A stretch of DNA of 64,000 nt from Lineolata rhizophorae. Its lineage: Eukaryota; Ascomycota; Dothideomycetes; Lineolatales; Lineolataceae. The DNA is taken from contig MU001696.1 in NCBI GenBank assembly GCA_010093515.1, positions 342,286 through 406,285 on the forward strand, written 5' to 3'. Positions 1-10,413 of the stretch are shown here, piece by piece (position 1 is the stretch's first letter; every line of letters starts with the position of its first letter). A program made the position numbers and the translations under genes. Below the pieces are notes generated by a model that was given only the letters and a program-made list of their open reading frames with translations, was not told the DNA's origin and made no database searches.

Positions 1-179
1 TTGAGGCATTATACTGGTTCGTCTGGGATGATGCGGGATCGGTGGGCGCTGTCGGCTCGGTGATATTGACGACTCGGTGATGAAACACGTTATTGGGGTA
101 AGAAGAGCTTTTTTTGAGAACCCTAATGGGGTTGTACTTTGGAATTATGTAACAGGGGTCCTAATAGTAATAAGGCTAA
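1..179. other. left-edge sequence, no confident gene
   Basis: An open frame runs from base 3 to a stop near base 80 on the plus strand (it reads EALYWFVWDDAG near its start). It could be the tail of a gene lying outside the window, but I do not recognise it. The rest is AT-rich and non-coding in appearance. Confidence 0.2.
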
Positions 180-390
180 ACCCCTTTTAAAAGGCTCAAA
201 TGTGGTACTACCAAAAAAAAGTTGGTAGTAGTAATTCTGATTATAGCTCACAATGGGATAGGATTTGGGGCTATAATTCTTTAGGGTTTTTGGGGTTAAT
301 TTTCTAAAATAGTTTAATGATTACCTAGATAAAAACCCCACCCCACCCCCCCATGGGTTTGACCACACCTCATTGTAGACTATACTCATT
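180..390. repeat. left arm of a divergent inverted repeat
   Basis: Read as reverse complement, this stretch aligns with about 3400-3590. Shared landmarks in the same order are a CCATGGG..GGGGTGGG block, a long T/A tract, and GCCCcAAAT..CCcATTGTG followed by TATA. I estimate identity at roughly 70 percent by eye. The two arms face each other across about 3 kb that contains all the LTR copies at this end. It may be a decayed terminal inverted repeat or two inverted copies of one old repeat. Confidence 0.45.
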
Positions 391-411
391 AGTTGAGATA
401 CGATACTATAC

Positions 412-776
412 TGTAGCAGGGTAGAGCACTTAACCTAGGACCAACACTTAAAGAACAAAGGAAGCGTCACGTCTTTACTACTTCATGGCATCACGCGTTC
501 GAGTTCAGAGAGGCACCGTTGCTTGCTAACTAACTTTTAGTAATAAGAAGAGAAAAAGACAATAAAGAGGCAGAGAAAAGCTTTTGTGTGTGTGTGTGTG
601 TGTATGTATGTATATGTGGTAAAGGCAACTTGACTTGTGTATGTTGAATGAATGAATGTTGTGTATAGGGGAGGAGAAAAACCCAACCTACTTAAAAGGA
701 AAAGAAGTCACGTGTAACTGAGAAAAGAAACTGCCAAAAAGGGGTGTTAGGGGTGGCGTCGCCCTACTCTACTACA
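412..776 (+). mobile_element. solo LTR-like repeat, copy 1
   Basis: It begins TGTAGCAGGGTAGAGCACTT and ends CTACTCTACTACA, so it has the TG..CA ends and short terminal inverted repeat typical of an LTR. It is alignable along its length with the copies at 966, 1230, 2192 and (reversed) 2929. It is longer than the others because of a TG microsatellite near 583-604. No internal retroelement region adjoins it, so it is a solo LTR or a non-autonomous fragment. The sequence preceding it is ATAC, but I see no matching duplication after it. Confidence 0.65.
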
Positions 777-965
777 GTAGCCCAGGGTTTAGGCTCTTAA
801 AAACCGTACCCACCTTATCCGCCTGTGTGTTCCCTAGGAAGCAGTGTGGGCGGTAACTGTATCGATAACGGACCAATAGGTCTTTAGTATTTATCGATAC
901 CCGTCGGTATCCATCAGTCGCATTGTTAAATGTTCTGGCTCCGCAGCGTTTAAATGTTCTACCAT

Positions 966-1671
966 CTCAGCAGGGTAGAGCACTTTACCTAGAAATAGCG
1001 CAAGAGAACAAAGGAGGGGTCACGTCTTCACTTCTTCACGGTATCGTGTCTTCGGATTCGGAAGGACGACTACTTTATGCTAACTAACCCTTTGAGGAGA
1101 AGAGAACAAGGAAAAGGAGTAAAAAATAGGGTTGCAATATATGGAGGCAAGACAACTTGGACGGAAAAAGGTGAAGTGTATGTGTGTGGTGTGTTGCCGG
1201 AAGAGAGGGAGAGAGAGAGACTAACATACTGTAGTAGAGCAGGGCGGCGCCACTCCTAAAACCCCTTTGTGGCAGATTCTTTCCCCGGCCACACGCGATT
1301 TCTTTCCTTTTAAGTATGTTAGGTTTTTCTCCCTCCACACATACATTTATTCATTCGCCCAACACATACACACACACACATAATTCAAGTTGCCTTTGCT
1401 ATACACATACACTCTAAAAACTTTTCTTTGCCTTTTCTTTCCCCTTTACCCAAAAGTTAGTTAGTAAACAACGGTGGCTCCTGGAACTTGAACGCATGAT
1501 GCCGTAAAACAGTAAAGACGTGTCTCTTCTTTTGTTCCCTGAGTGTTGGTCCTAGGTAAAGTGCTATCCTGCTACAATACATAAAAGGGGCAATGAAGTC
1601 ACGTGCAATTGCTAAAAAAAAAAAAAAACAGCGTGGGGTGTTAGGGGTGATGTCTCTCTACTCTAACTACA
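966..1671 (+). mobile_element. LTR-like repeat, copy 2, interrupted by copy 3
   Basis: The left part, 966-1229, matches the first two thirds of copy 1. The right part, 1581-1671, matches the last third of copy 1 (AAGTCACGTG.., GGTGTTAGGGGTG.., ending CTAACTACA). Between them lies an inverted, complete copy of the same repeat. It is an old insertion split by a younger relative. Confidence 0.65.
1230..1576 (-). mobile_element. LTR-like repeat, copy 3, nested in copy 2
   Basis: A complete 347-bp copy in inverse orientation (TGTAGTAG..CTGCTACA on the plus strand) sits inside copy 2. It is flanked by a 4-bp direct repeat ATAC at 1226-1229 and 1577-1580, the expected target-site duplication. This establishes both ends of the repeat and shows that the family moved at least twice here. 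Confidence 0.7.
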
Positions 1672-2187
1672 ATATGCTATTTGGTATACTTTTTTTTTTT
1701 GAAAAAAAATTACCTTACGTTATTTTTTGTCCGAAAATTTGGGTCTGCAATTATTCTAGATGCCGGGGAAGGCCTTAAAAAGGGCAAACGAAGCGAGCGC
1801 AGCTCGAGTTTATTAACTCGTACACCCGTGCAACCCAGTGCTTATAGGAAGCTTCCGCCTAAAACATCTATAGGCGAGACTCTAGAGGAGAAAACCAATT
1901 CTGCTTCATTGCCCTTATTCGCTTTTGCCACTTGCAGCCCATATAAATATGCTTTCCGAGATTATAGCTAGGAGATTTTCTAGCTAGCCTATCGTATATA
2001 GTAGTAGTAACTCTGTAAGGTGATCATTAGAGTCCGGCGTGCTATATGGATTACCTAGCGATCTTGGCGGCCTACGTTGATTCTATTACCTATATCTTAT
2101 TACTTTTACCATCTCCAATCCACCCTCTTTACCCGGAGGGCTAAGTAGTGTACGAGAACGTATCGGGGTATCTATTTTCCGCCTCTA
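1672..2187. repeat. TA-rich degenerate repeat
   Basis: Parts of this stretch, for example about 1990-2060 (AGTAGTAACTC.., TTAGAGTCCGG..), resemble about 4030-4090, so two decayed copies of one repeat are present. It is very rich in TA steps, as expected after repeat-induced point mutation in a Pezizomycotina genome. The element family cannot be named from what is left. Confidence 0.4.
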
Positions 2188-2191
2188 TTAT

Positions 2192-2494
2192 TGTAGCAGG
2201 GCGGAACATTTTACCTGGAAATAGCACAAAAGAACATCAAGTAATCACATCGTCTCTTTCTCGCAGTATCGTGTCTCGGTTTGGGGAAGCAACAACTGAT
2301 TACTAACTAACTTTCGAAAGGAAGGAGTGAACGTACGTCAAGTGTTGGGTGGCAAGGCAACTTGATTACGCGAAGGGTATTGGTATGTTGGTGTTGTGTG
2401 TATAAGTGTGTGAACCGAGGGTTAAATAGACTTAGTGGAAGTTACGTGTCAACTTTCGAAAACGAAGGATCAAGGGGCCTTCTGGTCTACTACA
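2192..2494 (+). mobile_element. solo LTR-like repeat, copy 4
   Basis: It starts TGTAGCAGGGCGGAACATTTTACC and ends GGTCTACTACA, and is 303 bp long. The 4 bp TTAT occurs directly before (2188-2191) and directly after (2495-2498), a second independent case of a 4-bp target duplication for this family. Confidence 0.65.
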
Positions 2495-2928
2495 TTATCT
2501 AATCGAGTACTATAGTATCCTCGCCTTTATCAGGAAGGCGGCGAGCCCTAATCGTCCTTGGGTATGAGTTGTTGCTATCTGTTAGGTAGATATTATGCAC
2601 CTAGATCGTCAGGTCAGAGAGGGCGAGCTTGAGGAAGATTAGGTCTGGGCAGCTGATGATAATTTGTTTATCAGCCTCGGGGAGGGTTTTGGAGATGTAG
2701 TCGTACACAGCAGTCGCGTTCCTGCTTACCCGGGTAGTGCTCATAGTTTGCCCTTGGAGGTCCTCTCCCCCCCCCCCCCCCCCAAAAAAAAAAACGCTCT
2801 CGGGTAGTCTCGCCAACTAGGGAATCCCATCCCACCTCCAAGGACACACCAGGGGTTAGAGCGCATTTAAGGGGTAATGTGACTAGGACCGTCCGTGTCT
2901 GTCGCGCCTTATAGAAGTTACCTTACCA
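2495..2928. other. gene-free stretch with homopolymers
   Basis: It holds a run of about 17 C followed by 11 A at 2767-2794, and the 18-mer AGGAAGGCGGCGAGCCCT near 2530, which recurs near 4226. I see no coding signal. Confidence 0.4.
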
Positions 2929-3227
2929 TGGTAAACTAGGAGGCTCCGCATGCCTTTTGCCCCAAAATTTGACACGTGATCTTCACCCAATTGCATTTGA
3001 CACTTCCCTTTGGTTCTTCCTTTAACAACACAAGTTGCCTTGCCGCCTAACACTTGTTGTACCTTCACCCTTACCTTTCATTCCAATTGCTGCACCCGCA
3101 AACCAAAGCACGATGCTGTAAGAGCGTGACGACGTGATGCTTATTTGTACCATTACCAGCCGTCCGTGTCTTGCAAAAGGGTTTTTCCTTTTTTTTTTAA
3201 AAAAAAAAAAAGAATTCAACACCTACA
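2929..3227 (-). mobile_element. divergent LTR-like repeat, copy 5
   Basis: On the minus strand this reads TGTAGG.. at its start and ..GCCTCCTAGTTTACCA at its end, and keeps internal landmarks of the family (GGCAAGGCAACTTG, GATCACGTGTCAA). It is clearly more diverged than copies 1-4 and has no visible target duplication, so it is probably the oldest copy. Confidence 0.5.
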
Positions 3228-3399
3228 GAATAAAGACAACCTACTCGTGCTACATACCCCGTTACCGCGAAATGGACACCAGACACTCCAACACAAAATT
3301 GTAACTATACCAATACTTTGAGATTCAATTTCACACCAATGCTATACAAGAGCCCCACTTATCTGGCCTTTTTTTTAAAAAAAGGCATGAAAATAATCT

Positions 3400-3590
3400 A
3401 GGCTCTATACTTACATCTATGGTCCGATTGGGGTGGTACCAGCTCCATGGGTTTTTGGGGTGGGTTTCCTATTTACACAATCAATAGGCTTTTTTAACCC
3501 ACCACCCAAAGAAAACTCCAAGTTTTAGGGGGCTTAGGGCCCTAAATATTACCCTATTGTGGACCATATTTCCAATTTTGAGCGGCGTCG
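3400..3590. repeat. right arm of the divergent inverted repeat
   Basis: This is the partner of 180-390 in inverse orientation; see that entry. The best-conserved part is the CCATGGG..GGGTGGG block near 3445 and the GCCCTAAAT..CCCTATTGTGGACC block near 3536-3566. Confidence 0.45.
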
Positions 3591-4732
3591 ACTCCACGAA
3601 AAGTATTGTAAAATGCCAGATGGATTCTTAATTTTATTATTGAGGTAAGTGATTCTGAATAGCTTTTGAAGCGTCGACGACTTCAAAAGGCTACCAAGGG
3701 TTCAAAGCAGATATATGTCATTCAATTTGATAGTGGACGGAAAGAGTAGAACACCAAAATCCACTCTTATTACTTAAATGAGTAAAAAATAAATTGCTTC
3801 GGGTTACTACTGGCCTTGGCGCTTATAATAATATCATTGTTTCTTATACGCCTTTGCAAACTAATACTTAATACTCACAGGGAGTTTTTATCTACTCTGT
3901 CTACAAGCGAGACCCTCAGGGAAAGAAAATCTATTATACATTGTCCTCCTTGTTACTTTTGTATCTCGCAGCCTATGCTATTAAGACCGTAGCCGGGGGC
4001 TCTTACTCCCTGGCTGGCTCGTACTCCTATAGAGTAGTAACTCCACAAGCTGGCATTACTAGAGTCCGGTATTCTAGATTAGCTATCTTATATTGTTTAA
4101 GCGCTATATCTTATAGTCTATATAGCTCTCTATATCCCTAATCTATAGTCTATTAGCTTAGTGTATCAGGTAGTATATATTAGGCTATCTACTAGCCCCG
4201 ATTATAGGACCTTCGCTTTAGGGAGGAAGGCGGCGAGCCCTGCATGGTTAGATAAGGATAGAGCTTTCGGCCTTCCTAAGCTATTTATACCGGCGGAGAT
4301 AGTTACTGTAAAGGGGTTCTTCGATTACGTCCTAATAGGCCTTTGAGGGGTATTTGTGCGATATCTCCCGTTACTCCTGTAGAGCTTGGCGCTTATAATA
4401 AACCCGCATTATAGCAGTTTAGTGGCTATGGCAAATCAGGGACAGGGTATGATCCTTATGAGTAGGGCTAGCCCGTCTACACTATAGATTAAAAGCTAGG
4501 CCGGCTTCCTATGAGTTTTGGTAAGAACCTACAAATTTAGGACCGGGCCTTACCAACCCTACCTACCCTACTAAGTAGGAGAATAGTTAGGGCTTTCAGA
4601 CCCTAAAAACCCTACCAATTCAAACTTACCCCGACCTACCCTGTGATAGGTTTTAGTTATGAGGGCTGGTTGTTGTGACCCCGCACCTACCGAAATCCCA
4701 CGGGCCCTACTTGCTAGTGCCTATTTACTCCT
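3591..4732. repeat. TA-rich degenerate repeat region
   Basis: About 3880-4350 is a decayed relative of about 1760-2160 and 2530. It is rich in TATA/CTAT steps and has no coding signal. From 4540 to 4700 the sequence turns into C-rich, ACCCTACC-like degenerate text without a clear period. Confidence 0.4.
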
Positions 4733-5656
4733 TTATTTGAGATTATGTCCGTATTCAGAGCTAATTGTGCCATGCTCACTACCTGGGCTACCTAGTGTAA
4801 CATGAAGACATCCTAGGTAATTTCTGCTATCCAAACGGCTCCTACGTTCGCCGAACTTGATCCCATGCTCTGTCGACGCCTGATCACCTGTGTTAGCAGC
4901 GTCTAGTGAATAAATACAGGAAGTCAAGCACCCACTAGTGCTAATCTCTGGTTCTTTAATTCCAGATCTGATTTCCTGTTTGCGCTTCCAGCTCTCCCCA
5001 AACCTCGAGTCTCGTTCGCCAACCAACTTCTCAAAACCTCCACAAGGTTCCATCTGCCTCGACTGTGTGAAACTGGTCACGAGCTTTGGCTCACCGAGTG
5101 GGATTTTGTCCCCTCTGTCAACCTGCCAGAGGTGGTACGCTTTCCCATACAATACCACAACATCTTCCATCTCTTTTGTCTCGGCCGTCTCCCAGACCGC
5201 ATCAGGGACTGTGCTTGGCCGGGGCATAATAAGCATCCCGGACTTTACCTCGAACACATGCGAGTGCCAGAGATGCCGTTCTTCTTCCGGGAGGGTTTCG
5301 AACAGCCTATGTGTTATCATGTATTCGACGCCAATTAGACGAGCGCCCTTTTCAGGGCTGTCGTAAAGGATGCATTGACGGATATCTTTCGCACAGTTAT
5401 ATATGATCATGAGACTTGCAACCCCGCTGTCAAAGCATCTATGAAGCGGCATACCTTCGTTCAAGTGGCTGCAGTAGTGGTTCGCCTCAACACATCGGCC
5501 TGGCTCGTCGGCGTATGCGTGATATGCATTCAGGTGAGCACAAATCTGATTCACCGGCCGGAAATCTTGAACCATGTTCGCCCCGGCCTCTAGGATGCGG
5601 CTCTTAGTACTCAGAGGGCCTCCCGCAGCCCCACTAGTAACAGGACGTGATTCCAT
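4733..5656 (-). CDS. oil-body-associated-protein-like (DUF1264) protein
   Basis: Exons 5455-5656 and 4733-5385 give 284 aa. The family core is plain: [20 protein letters not shown], then HYCSHLNE joined to [10 protein letters not shown], then [48 protein letters not shown]1264/OBAP proteins are associated with lipid droplets in plants; the fungal role is not known to me. The 69-nt intron (5386-5454, GTATGC..GAAAG) is in frame without a stop, so the region also reads as one uninterrupted 307-aa ORF; the family alignment shows the 23 extra residues do not belong. After about residue 225 the sequence (from GIKEPEIST on) no longer looks like the family and may be a neutral extension. The gene borders the repeat block. 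Confidence 0.8.
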   Translation of the reverse strand: MESRPVTSGAAGGPLSTKSRILEAGANMVQDFRPVNQICAHLNAYHAYADEPGRCVEANHYCSHLNEGMPLHRCFDSGVASLMIIYNCAKDIRQCILYDSPEKGARLIGVEYMITHRLFETLPEEERHLWHSHVFEVKSGMLIMPRPSTVPDAVWETAETKEMEDVVVLYGKAYHLWQVDRGDKIPLGEPKLVTSFTQSRQMEPCGGFEKLVGERDSRFGESWKRKQEIRSGIKEPEISTSGCLTSCIYSLDAANTGDQASTEHGIKFGERRSRLDSRNYLGCLHVTLGSPGSEHGTISSEYGHNLK

Positions 5657-6261
5657 CGTGGGATGAGTACTCTTGGACGACAGGGCCTACGACAGCGGAA
5701 GCGACGTCAGGGTAGAAAATACGAGAGAGGATTATGGCCCAATGCCTTCAGGAATTCACCACTGCATAACTTACAGCGAATGCGACGAGTGACAGTCGGC
5801 TTGGGAAGTAGGATTTGGTATATTACCTGGCGGCCTTGTCGAGGGGCACACTGCCTTGCTTAAATCTAAGCGCACTAGGCACCGGTGCCCGAAACGCAAT
5901 CATCAAACGGACGTAATGGATACGCAAATTGCAAGCGTACAACCTTGACGTCATGGCTAGTGTGCCTGCAAGTCGGCCCTTGGGGACCCTGACTGGTTGC
6001 GGTCACGCGTGCAACGCGGCCACGGGAGGATTGCCACTTGGCTTGCGAGAAGTCATTTTGCGGGGACGTTCTCGTGCAACAACACATACCTTTCATGGGT
6101 AAGGCTCAGGACGTGGCAGCTTCTATGAAACCAGACTCACTCTTCCCCTACACATATATAAAGTAAAGGACTAGGCATAAACACCGAAGTATTCTATAGC
6201 TATCATAAACTGGGTATCTCCATACGAAATAGAAGCAGCGAACCCGCTATAAGTACTTGTC
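5657..6261. other. intergenic, 605 bp
   Basis: This lies upstream of the DUF1264 gene and downstream of the phospholipase gene, both on the minus strand. I see no gene or strong regulatory motif. Confidence 0.4.
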
Positions 6262-7791
6262 TTAGCCCGTGATATAAGTGTTCTTCCCTGCAATGCCATT
6301 TACAGCCATAGCTAATGCCGTGATATCGGTGCTCGGACGAGGGTTCCCGTGGAAATCGTCAAACAGATAGTTTCCCGGTAGCTGAACGCCAAATCCATCG
6401 ACGTAAATCACATTGGGAAACGACTGCGGCCTAAATGAATTAAACACCTCGAATAAGGGGTAATAGCATTTCGAAGAAAACCCCAAGATGCTCACAGCCG
6501 GGTTCAAAATGTCACCAACGTCCTCCATGGTTAGTGTCCATGACAACAGGAAGAAACCGTCCTTCCCCCCTGGAACAATGTCGCGGTTTGACTTTAGCTT
6601 AGACACCTGGTCGCTTCGCATTCGATCCACGTCGTGCGTGTTGGCGTATTGGTTGAAAACGGGGAAATTATTGGGTGAAAAGAAACCCTCCTCCTTGAAC
6701 GGGTCAACGGAAGCGCCACCGGCCATTTCAGCGAATATCAGGACCGCGCCGTCACCGTTACCGATGAAGTTATTTAGAGTCCACTGGGTAAGGTCCTCGT
6801 TTCCGGCGACGGCATCCACTAACCGTCCGTTGATGGCTTTCATCTGCATGAACAAGCGATTCCATTCGTCTTGTGTGAAGTCGGTGTACGACGTAGCACC
6901 GTTGTCGGTGTTGTAGGCATGGGAGAGATCGAGTACTACGAGTTCCTTGTACTCGGATGTGAATCTAGCAAGCATTAGCACGCCGAGGTCGAGGTGGGCC
7001 AACTCAATGATACCTGTTGATCTGGTCGATGACCTCGTCAATAGATTGCCCATTTCCTCCTTGCCAGAACCCCTCGATTTCGGAATAGTGGCCGGTGTAA
7101 AACAGGCCGTTCGATATCACAGGGCGGATGTCGAAAAATCGAGCTCCAGCCTTCAATTGATCGTATATGTTCAAGACTTGCGTGATTGTGTTCCGCTCGC
7201 TGGCGCCGGTGGTTTTGGTTCCTAGAACGCTCATGCCAGAATCGTGGCTCCCCGGCATGCATATGTGACGGAGCTTTCGGTCGCCTAACGTTTCTAGATT
7301 TTGATGCATCCAGTCAACCGGCGGGTTGCTTGACGAGTAATCACCAGCCGAGCCGGACAATATGAAATTCCTCGTGAAACCCCACTCGAATCCGACATCA
7401 ATGGTGCTCCCCCTGGGATTGTTCTTGGTTTCAAAGTTGTCGAGATTGACAACGATCTCAAACCCATCCCTGTTGTTTGCATGCACGGAGAATTTGTCTG
7501 GAGAGCCAGTGATCGAATAATACGCCTCCCCTGCATCGTCTTCGTCATGGACCCCCGGGTCCTGGTCCCATTCTACATAAGCTTGGACCGACGAACCTGC
7601 CCAACGTTAGTCTACTCTGGCAAGGCAGCGGGGTGACAACGGAGGGATGTACCCGAGCGCACAGTGTCCGGCCATTCCCAACCACTCATCTGGTACTGAT
7701 GCGAGCCGGTGGACGTCCAGTCATAAGGCGATCCATTGATGAGGTTGATATGCCCCCCTTCGAACGGCTTGTAAGCGTCTAGCGGACGGAA
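6262..7791 (-). CDS. PI-PLC X-domain-like phosphodiesterase, N-terminus unresolved
   Basis: Exons 7653-7791 (5' end uncertain), 7014-7596 and 6262-6964 join in frame to 474 codons. It belongs to the phosphatidylinositol-specific phospholipase C-like superfamily: the two active-site histidine boxes are visible as MPGSHDSGM and YTGHYS, with FDIRPV between them, and the later LVVLDLSHAY and VLIFAEMA strands. An N-terminal lectin-like segment (SPYDW.STGSHQYQMSGWEWP, YVEWDQDPG, GF.W.F) precedes the catalytic part. Introns are 7597-7652 and 6965-7013, the latter with a GCTAAT branch. A hydrophobic stretch, GFLFLALLLVQLSSSS, lies upstream near 7885-7930 and suggests a signal peptide, but no ATG connects to it cleanly. 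The substrate is not predictable; many fungal members are secreted and of unknown target. Confidence 0.75.
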
Positions 7792-9441
7792 CTGAGATGG
7801 TGGGCTGCTTTACCTTGACCCATTTTGGGAGTCTGATCAATATGGGCAGATGAGACACGATGCCTACGGTCGTGCACTTCGGAAGACGAAGAAAGCTGTA
7901 CTAGCAACAGCGCGAGGAAAAGAAAACCATAGTACTCCGTAGATATCTGAGAATCAAGCTAAGGATGTGAAGCGTTTTCGTTCTCTCTGAGCGGGCAGCC
8001 ATCCTTTTGATCGCTTTCTGCTTCCCCTGCAAGGCCGGCGTGTGATGGCGACTCTTCCCGGGCCCCCTGGACAGCGGGTGCTCCGACGGTAGCATGTTGA
8101 AAGTGAGTGGTGGACGGCGTAATCAACTGTCAAATCGCATGTGTTCCTCGCAGCAGACCCCGGGCACTGATTTGGCCTGGACGGGGGGGCCATCTGGGCC
8201 CGACTCGGCGCCCAGGCCAGGCCAAACTGGGGGTGCGCGCTCGCTGAGAGGTCAGACGGGAGATCGCCGGGCGCAACCTGGAGCATGATGTCTGGACAGG
8301 TGCGATGGGGTTGGCACGGCTGTTTCTTTTTATTTGGGAGGCTGTGGTCCCGCGGCCAATCGCCGGGTCAGAGGCCAACGGCCCTACGCCGATCTGTCGC
8401 AGACCCCTGCAGCCGTGTGGCGCGCGTCGGGAGAGGCTGCTCCTCGTCCGCTCGGCGCGCTGGGCGGCGTCCAGCAGAATGTGGCGGCGCTGTGGCTCCT
8501 ACACCGTATACCCGAGACACCGACATCGGGCGCCATCTGCTTGCGCTACCGTCTGGCGTCCTGCTTCTTGAGGACGTTCTGTCTCTCGACGGGCGCTCGG
8601 CTATCACTGTCGCCATTTATCGTGGCCTTACAAGCTGAAATACGCCGTGCCATGGCCCACGTTGGATCCACTCGTCGACATTGCGTTTTGAGGTCATTTA
8701 TCTCGACATTATGTTGTCGCTTTTAGGGACCACGGCCTTGACTGTGAAGATGAGGCCAAGGCAATATGGAAGAGAAGGAGAAAAAAACAACGCTTTCTGA
8801 GAGACGCCGCCCCGTGAATACATACGTAATGCCCATTCTTGCCCGCAGGCTTGCCAAAAGTTGCCTAAGTGGATGCCAGAGAACCTCACCGTATAACGGG
8901 AAATACAAGGGAAGTGGTATCCGGATGAGTTTAAACCGAAAATCATTCTTGCCCGAAGGCTAGCCTAGAGTTGCCAAACCCGGATGCCACGCCGAACACT
9001 GTAAAAGTACTCCCGCTACAAAACGCAGGGCTAGTGGGAAAAGAATTTCACCCTCGGACTGGACCGGGACGGCCCATTCCAAGGGGCATCAGGAGGTTCA
9101 ATAAGAGCAAAATAACGGGAAAACGTCACAGTCATTAGTACTGGGGTCAATGTATTGTCCCCCTTTGTTCGACTGGGCAACGCTTCTGCGCGTCCCTGAG
9201 CCCCTCCTACAACGAACGGAAACTCGAATGCGGACCTGGGAATGACATTTTTTTTCGAGGTGTTGAAGTAGGACCGAGAAAGAGCCCGTGAAACTGAAAT
9301 CCCAGGAGGAAATGAAGGTCTGAAAGTCCGGGTACGATATGCGCCACCGATGAGAACAGAAAACCAAAATCTTATCGTGCAATGTATGCCGCCGATCGAC
9401 ACGTGTTCCAGTTCTGGAGCATAATCCATCGCGGATAGATC
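7792..9441. other. intergenic, 1.65 kb
   Basis: The first 200 bp probably contain the missing 5' exon of the phosphodiesterase. From 8090 to 8640 the DNA is GC-rich with overlapping ORFs in several frames but no recognisable protein. At 8834-8878 and 8944-8989 there is an imperfect direct duplication (see its entry). 9030-9440 is likely 3' untranslated sequence of the bZIP gene. Confidence 0.4.
8834..8989. repeat. imperfect 45-bp direct duplication
   Basis: The unit CATTCTTGCCCGcAGGCTtG..GTTGCC..GGATGCCA occurs at 8834-8878 and again at 8944-8989, 110 bp apart, with a handful of differences. Neither copy is in a gene. Confidence 0.6.
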
Positions 9442-10413
9442 TTAGATATTCAGAAAATCATCTGTGATGTCTCCCCCCTCGAGTTTGGGAGAAGGCGAAC
9501 CGGTAACGCTAGCATCATCGCCTGAAACTTTGGCACGACCAACATGCTCACCTCCATTGACATTGTAGAATTGGCGCTGGGCGAGTTGGTCTTCGGGTGA
9601 GTCTGTCGCGTAATTTCCGACCGCAGGAGCACCTTGCGGTGACATGCATTGCGAGAGATGATGCTGCAGGAACAAGTCGGACATTACCACTTGCTCGTCT
9701 GCCGCGGCGTCATCGCACTCGGATGCGCGACCGAGTGAAGGATTCGGGCCATTTATGGTCAAGTTGGCATAAAAGTTATTTTGCGAGGTCAGTCGAGCCG
9801 CCTTCGCCTTGAAGTAGTTGTTGATATCCTCGTGGCCGCACGAAATGTGCTGAAGGAGAAGGTTTAGTAGCTGATTGTTCTCGTTCCGGTAATGCTTCAT
9901 GTCTTCTTTGAGGCGAACGTTTTCGAGCTCGAGTTCGTCCTTCGTGTTTTTGAGTTCTTCAGTCGTCCGTTTCTTCTTCTGCCTACTCTTCCATGCTGCC
10001 ATTCGGTTTTTTTCGAGCTGCTTGGCGCGCTTGTCTTCCGTGCTGTCTGTCTGGCTGGCTGGGGCTGAAACATCAGAGATTGAGGCGGTACCCGAAGACT
10101 TCTTCCGTTTAGAGGGAGGGGGTTCAGGGGGCTGTGGGCCGTCGGCACCTTCCGGAAGCGAGCAGTTCGCCGCAGAGAAGGGAGACAGGTCGTTTGGCGG
10201 CGTTATCTGACCGTGCTTCTTTTCATACGAGTGCGGTTCCTTGCCGCCCAGGATGGGCTGTCCACGTTCATGGTTCACACCACCAGGCTTGAGGGTGTCC
10301 GTGTCGTACGCAATCGTCGGTAGCTCTGGGCTTGTCGAACCGGCGAAAGCCCCGGACTGCGAAATGCCCAGCATTGAGTCGGGGCCATTGTCCTCGAAGC
10401 CGAGAAAGGTCAT
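9442..10413 (-). CDS. bZIP transcription factor, ATF/CREB type
   Basis: From the ATG at 10413 the protein is 323 aa (TFLGFEDN.. after Met). The ORF stays open upstream to 10590, but the extra 59 residues look like translated 5' leader, so I prefer the internal start. Residues about 134-149 are the basic region (EKNRMAAWKSRQKKKR), with the N..AA..SR pattern, followed by a zipper with Leu/Leu/Leu/Tyr/Leu heptads to about residue 188 and LLLQH, as in Atf1-type factors, where a His-x-x-Cys usually follows (here HISCGH). The N-terminal third is Ser/Pro rich with a KRKK basic patch before the bZIP. The C-terminal tail is acidic (GGDITDDFLNI). It should bind CRE-like sites in the nucleus as a dimer; stress or developmental roles are inference. 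It is a single exon. Confidence 0.85.
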   Translation of the reverse strand: MTFLGFEDNGPDSMLGISQSGAFAGSTSPELPTIAYDTDTLKPGGVNHERGQPILGGKEPHSYEKKHGQITPPNDLSPFSAANCSLPEGADGPQPPEPPPSKRKKSSGTASISDVSAPASQTDSTEDKRAKQLEKNRMAAWKSRQKKKRTTEELKNTKDELELENVRLKEDMKHYRNENNQLLNLLLQHISCGHEDINNYFKAKAARLTSQNNFYANLTINGPNPSLGRASECDDAAADEQVVMSDLFLQHHLSQCMSPQGAPAVGNYATDSPEDQLAQRQFYNVNGGEHVGRAKVSGDDASVTGSPSPKLEGGDITDDFLNI

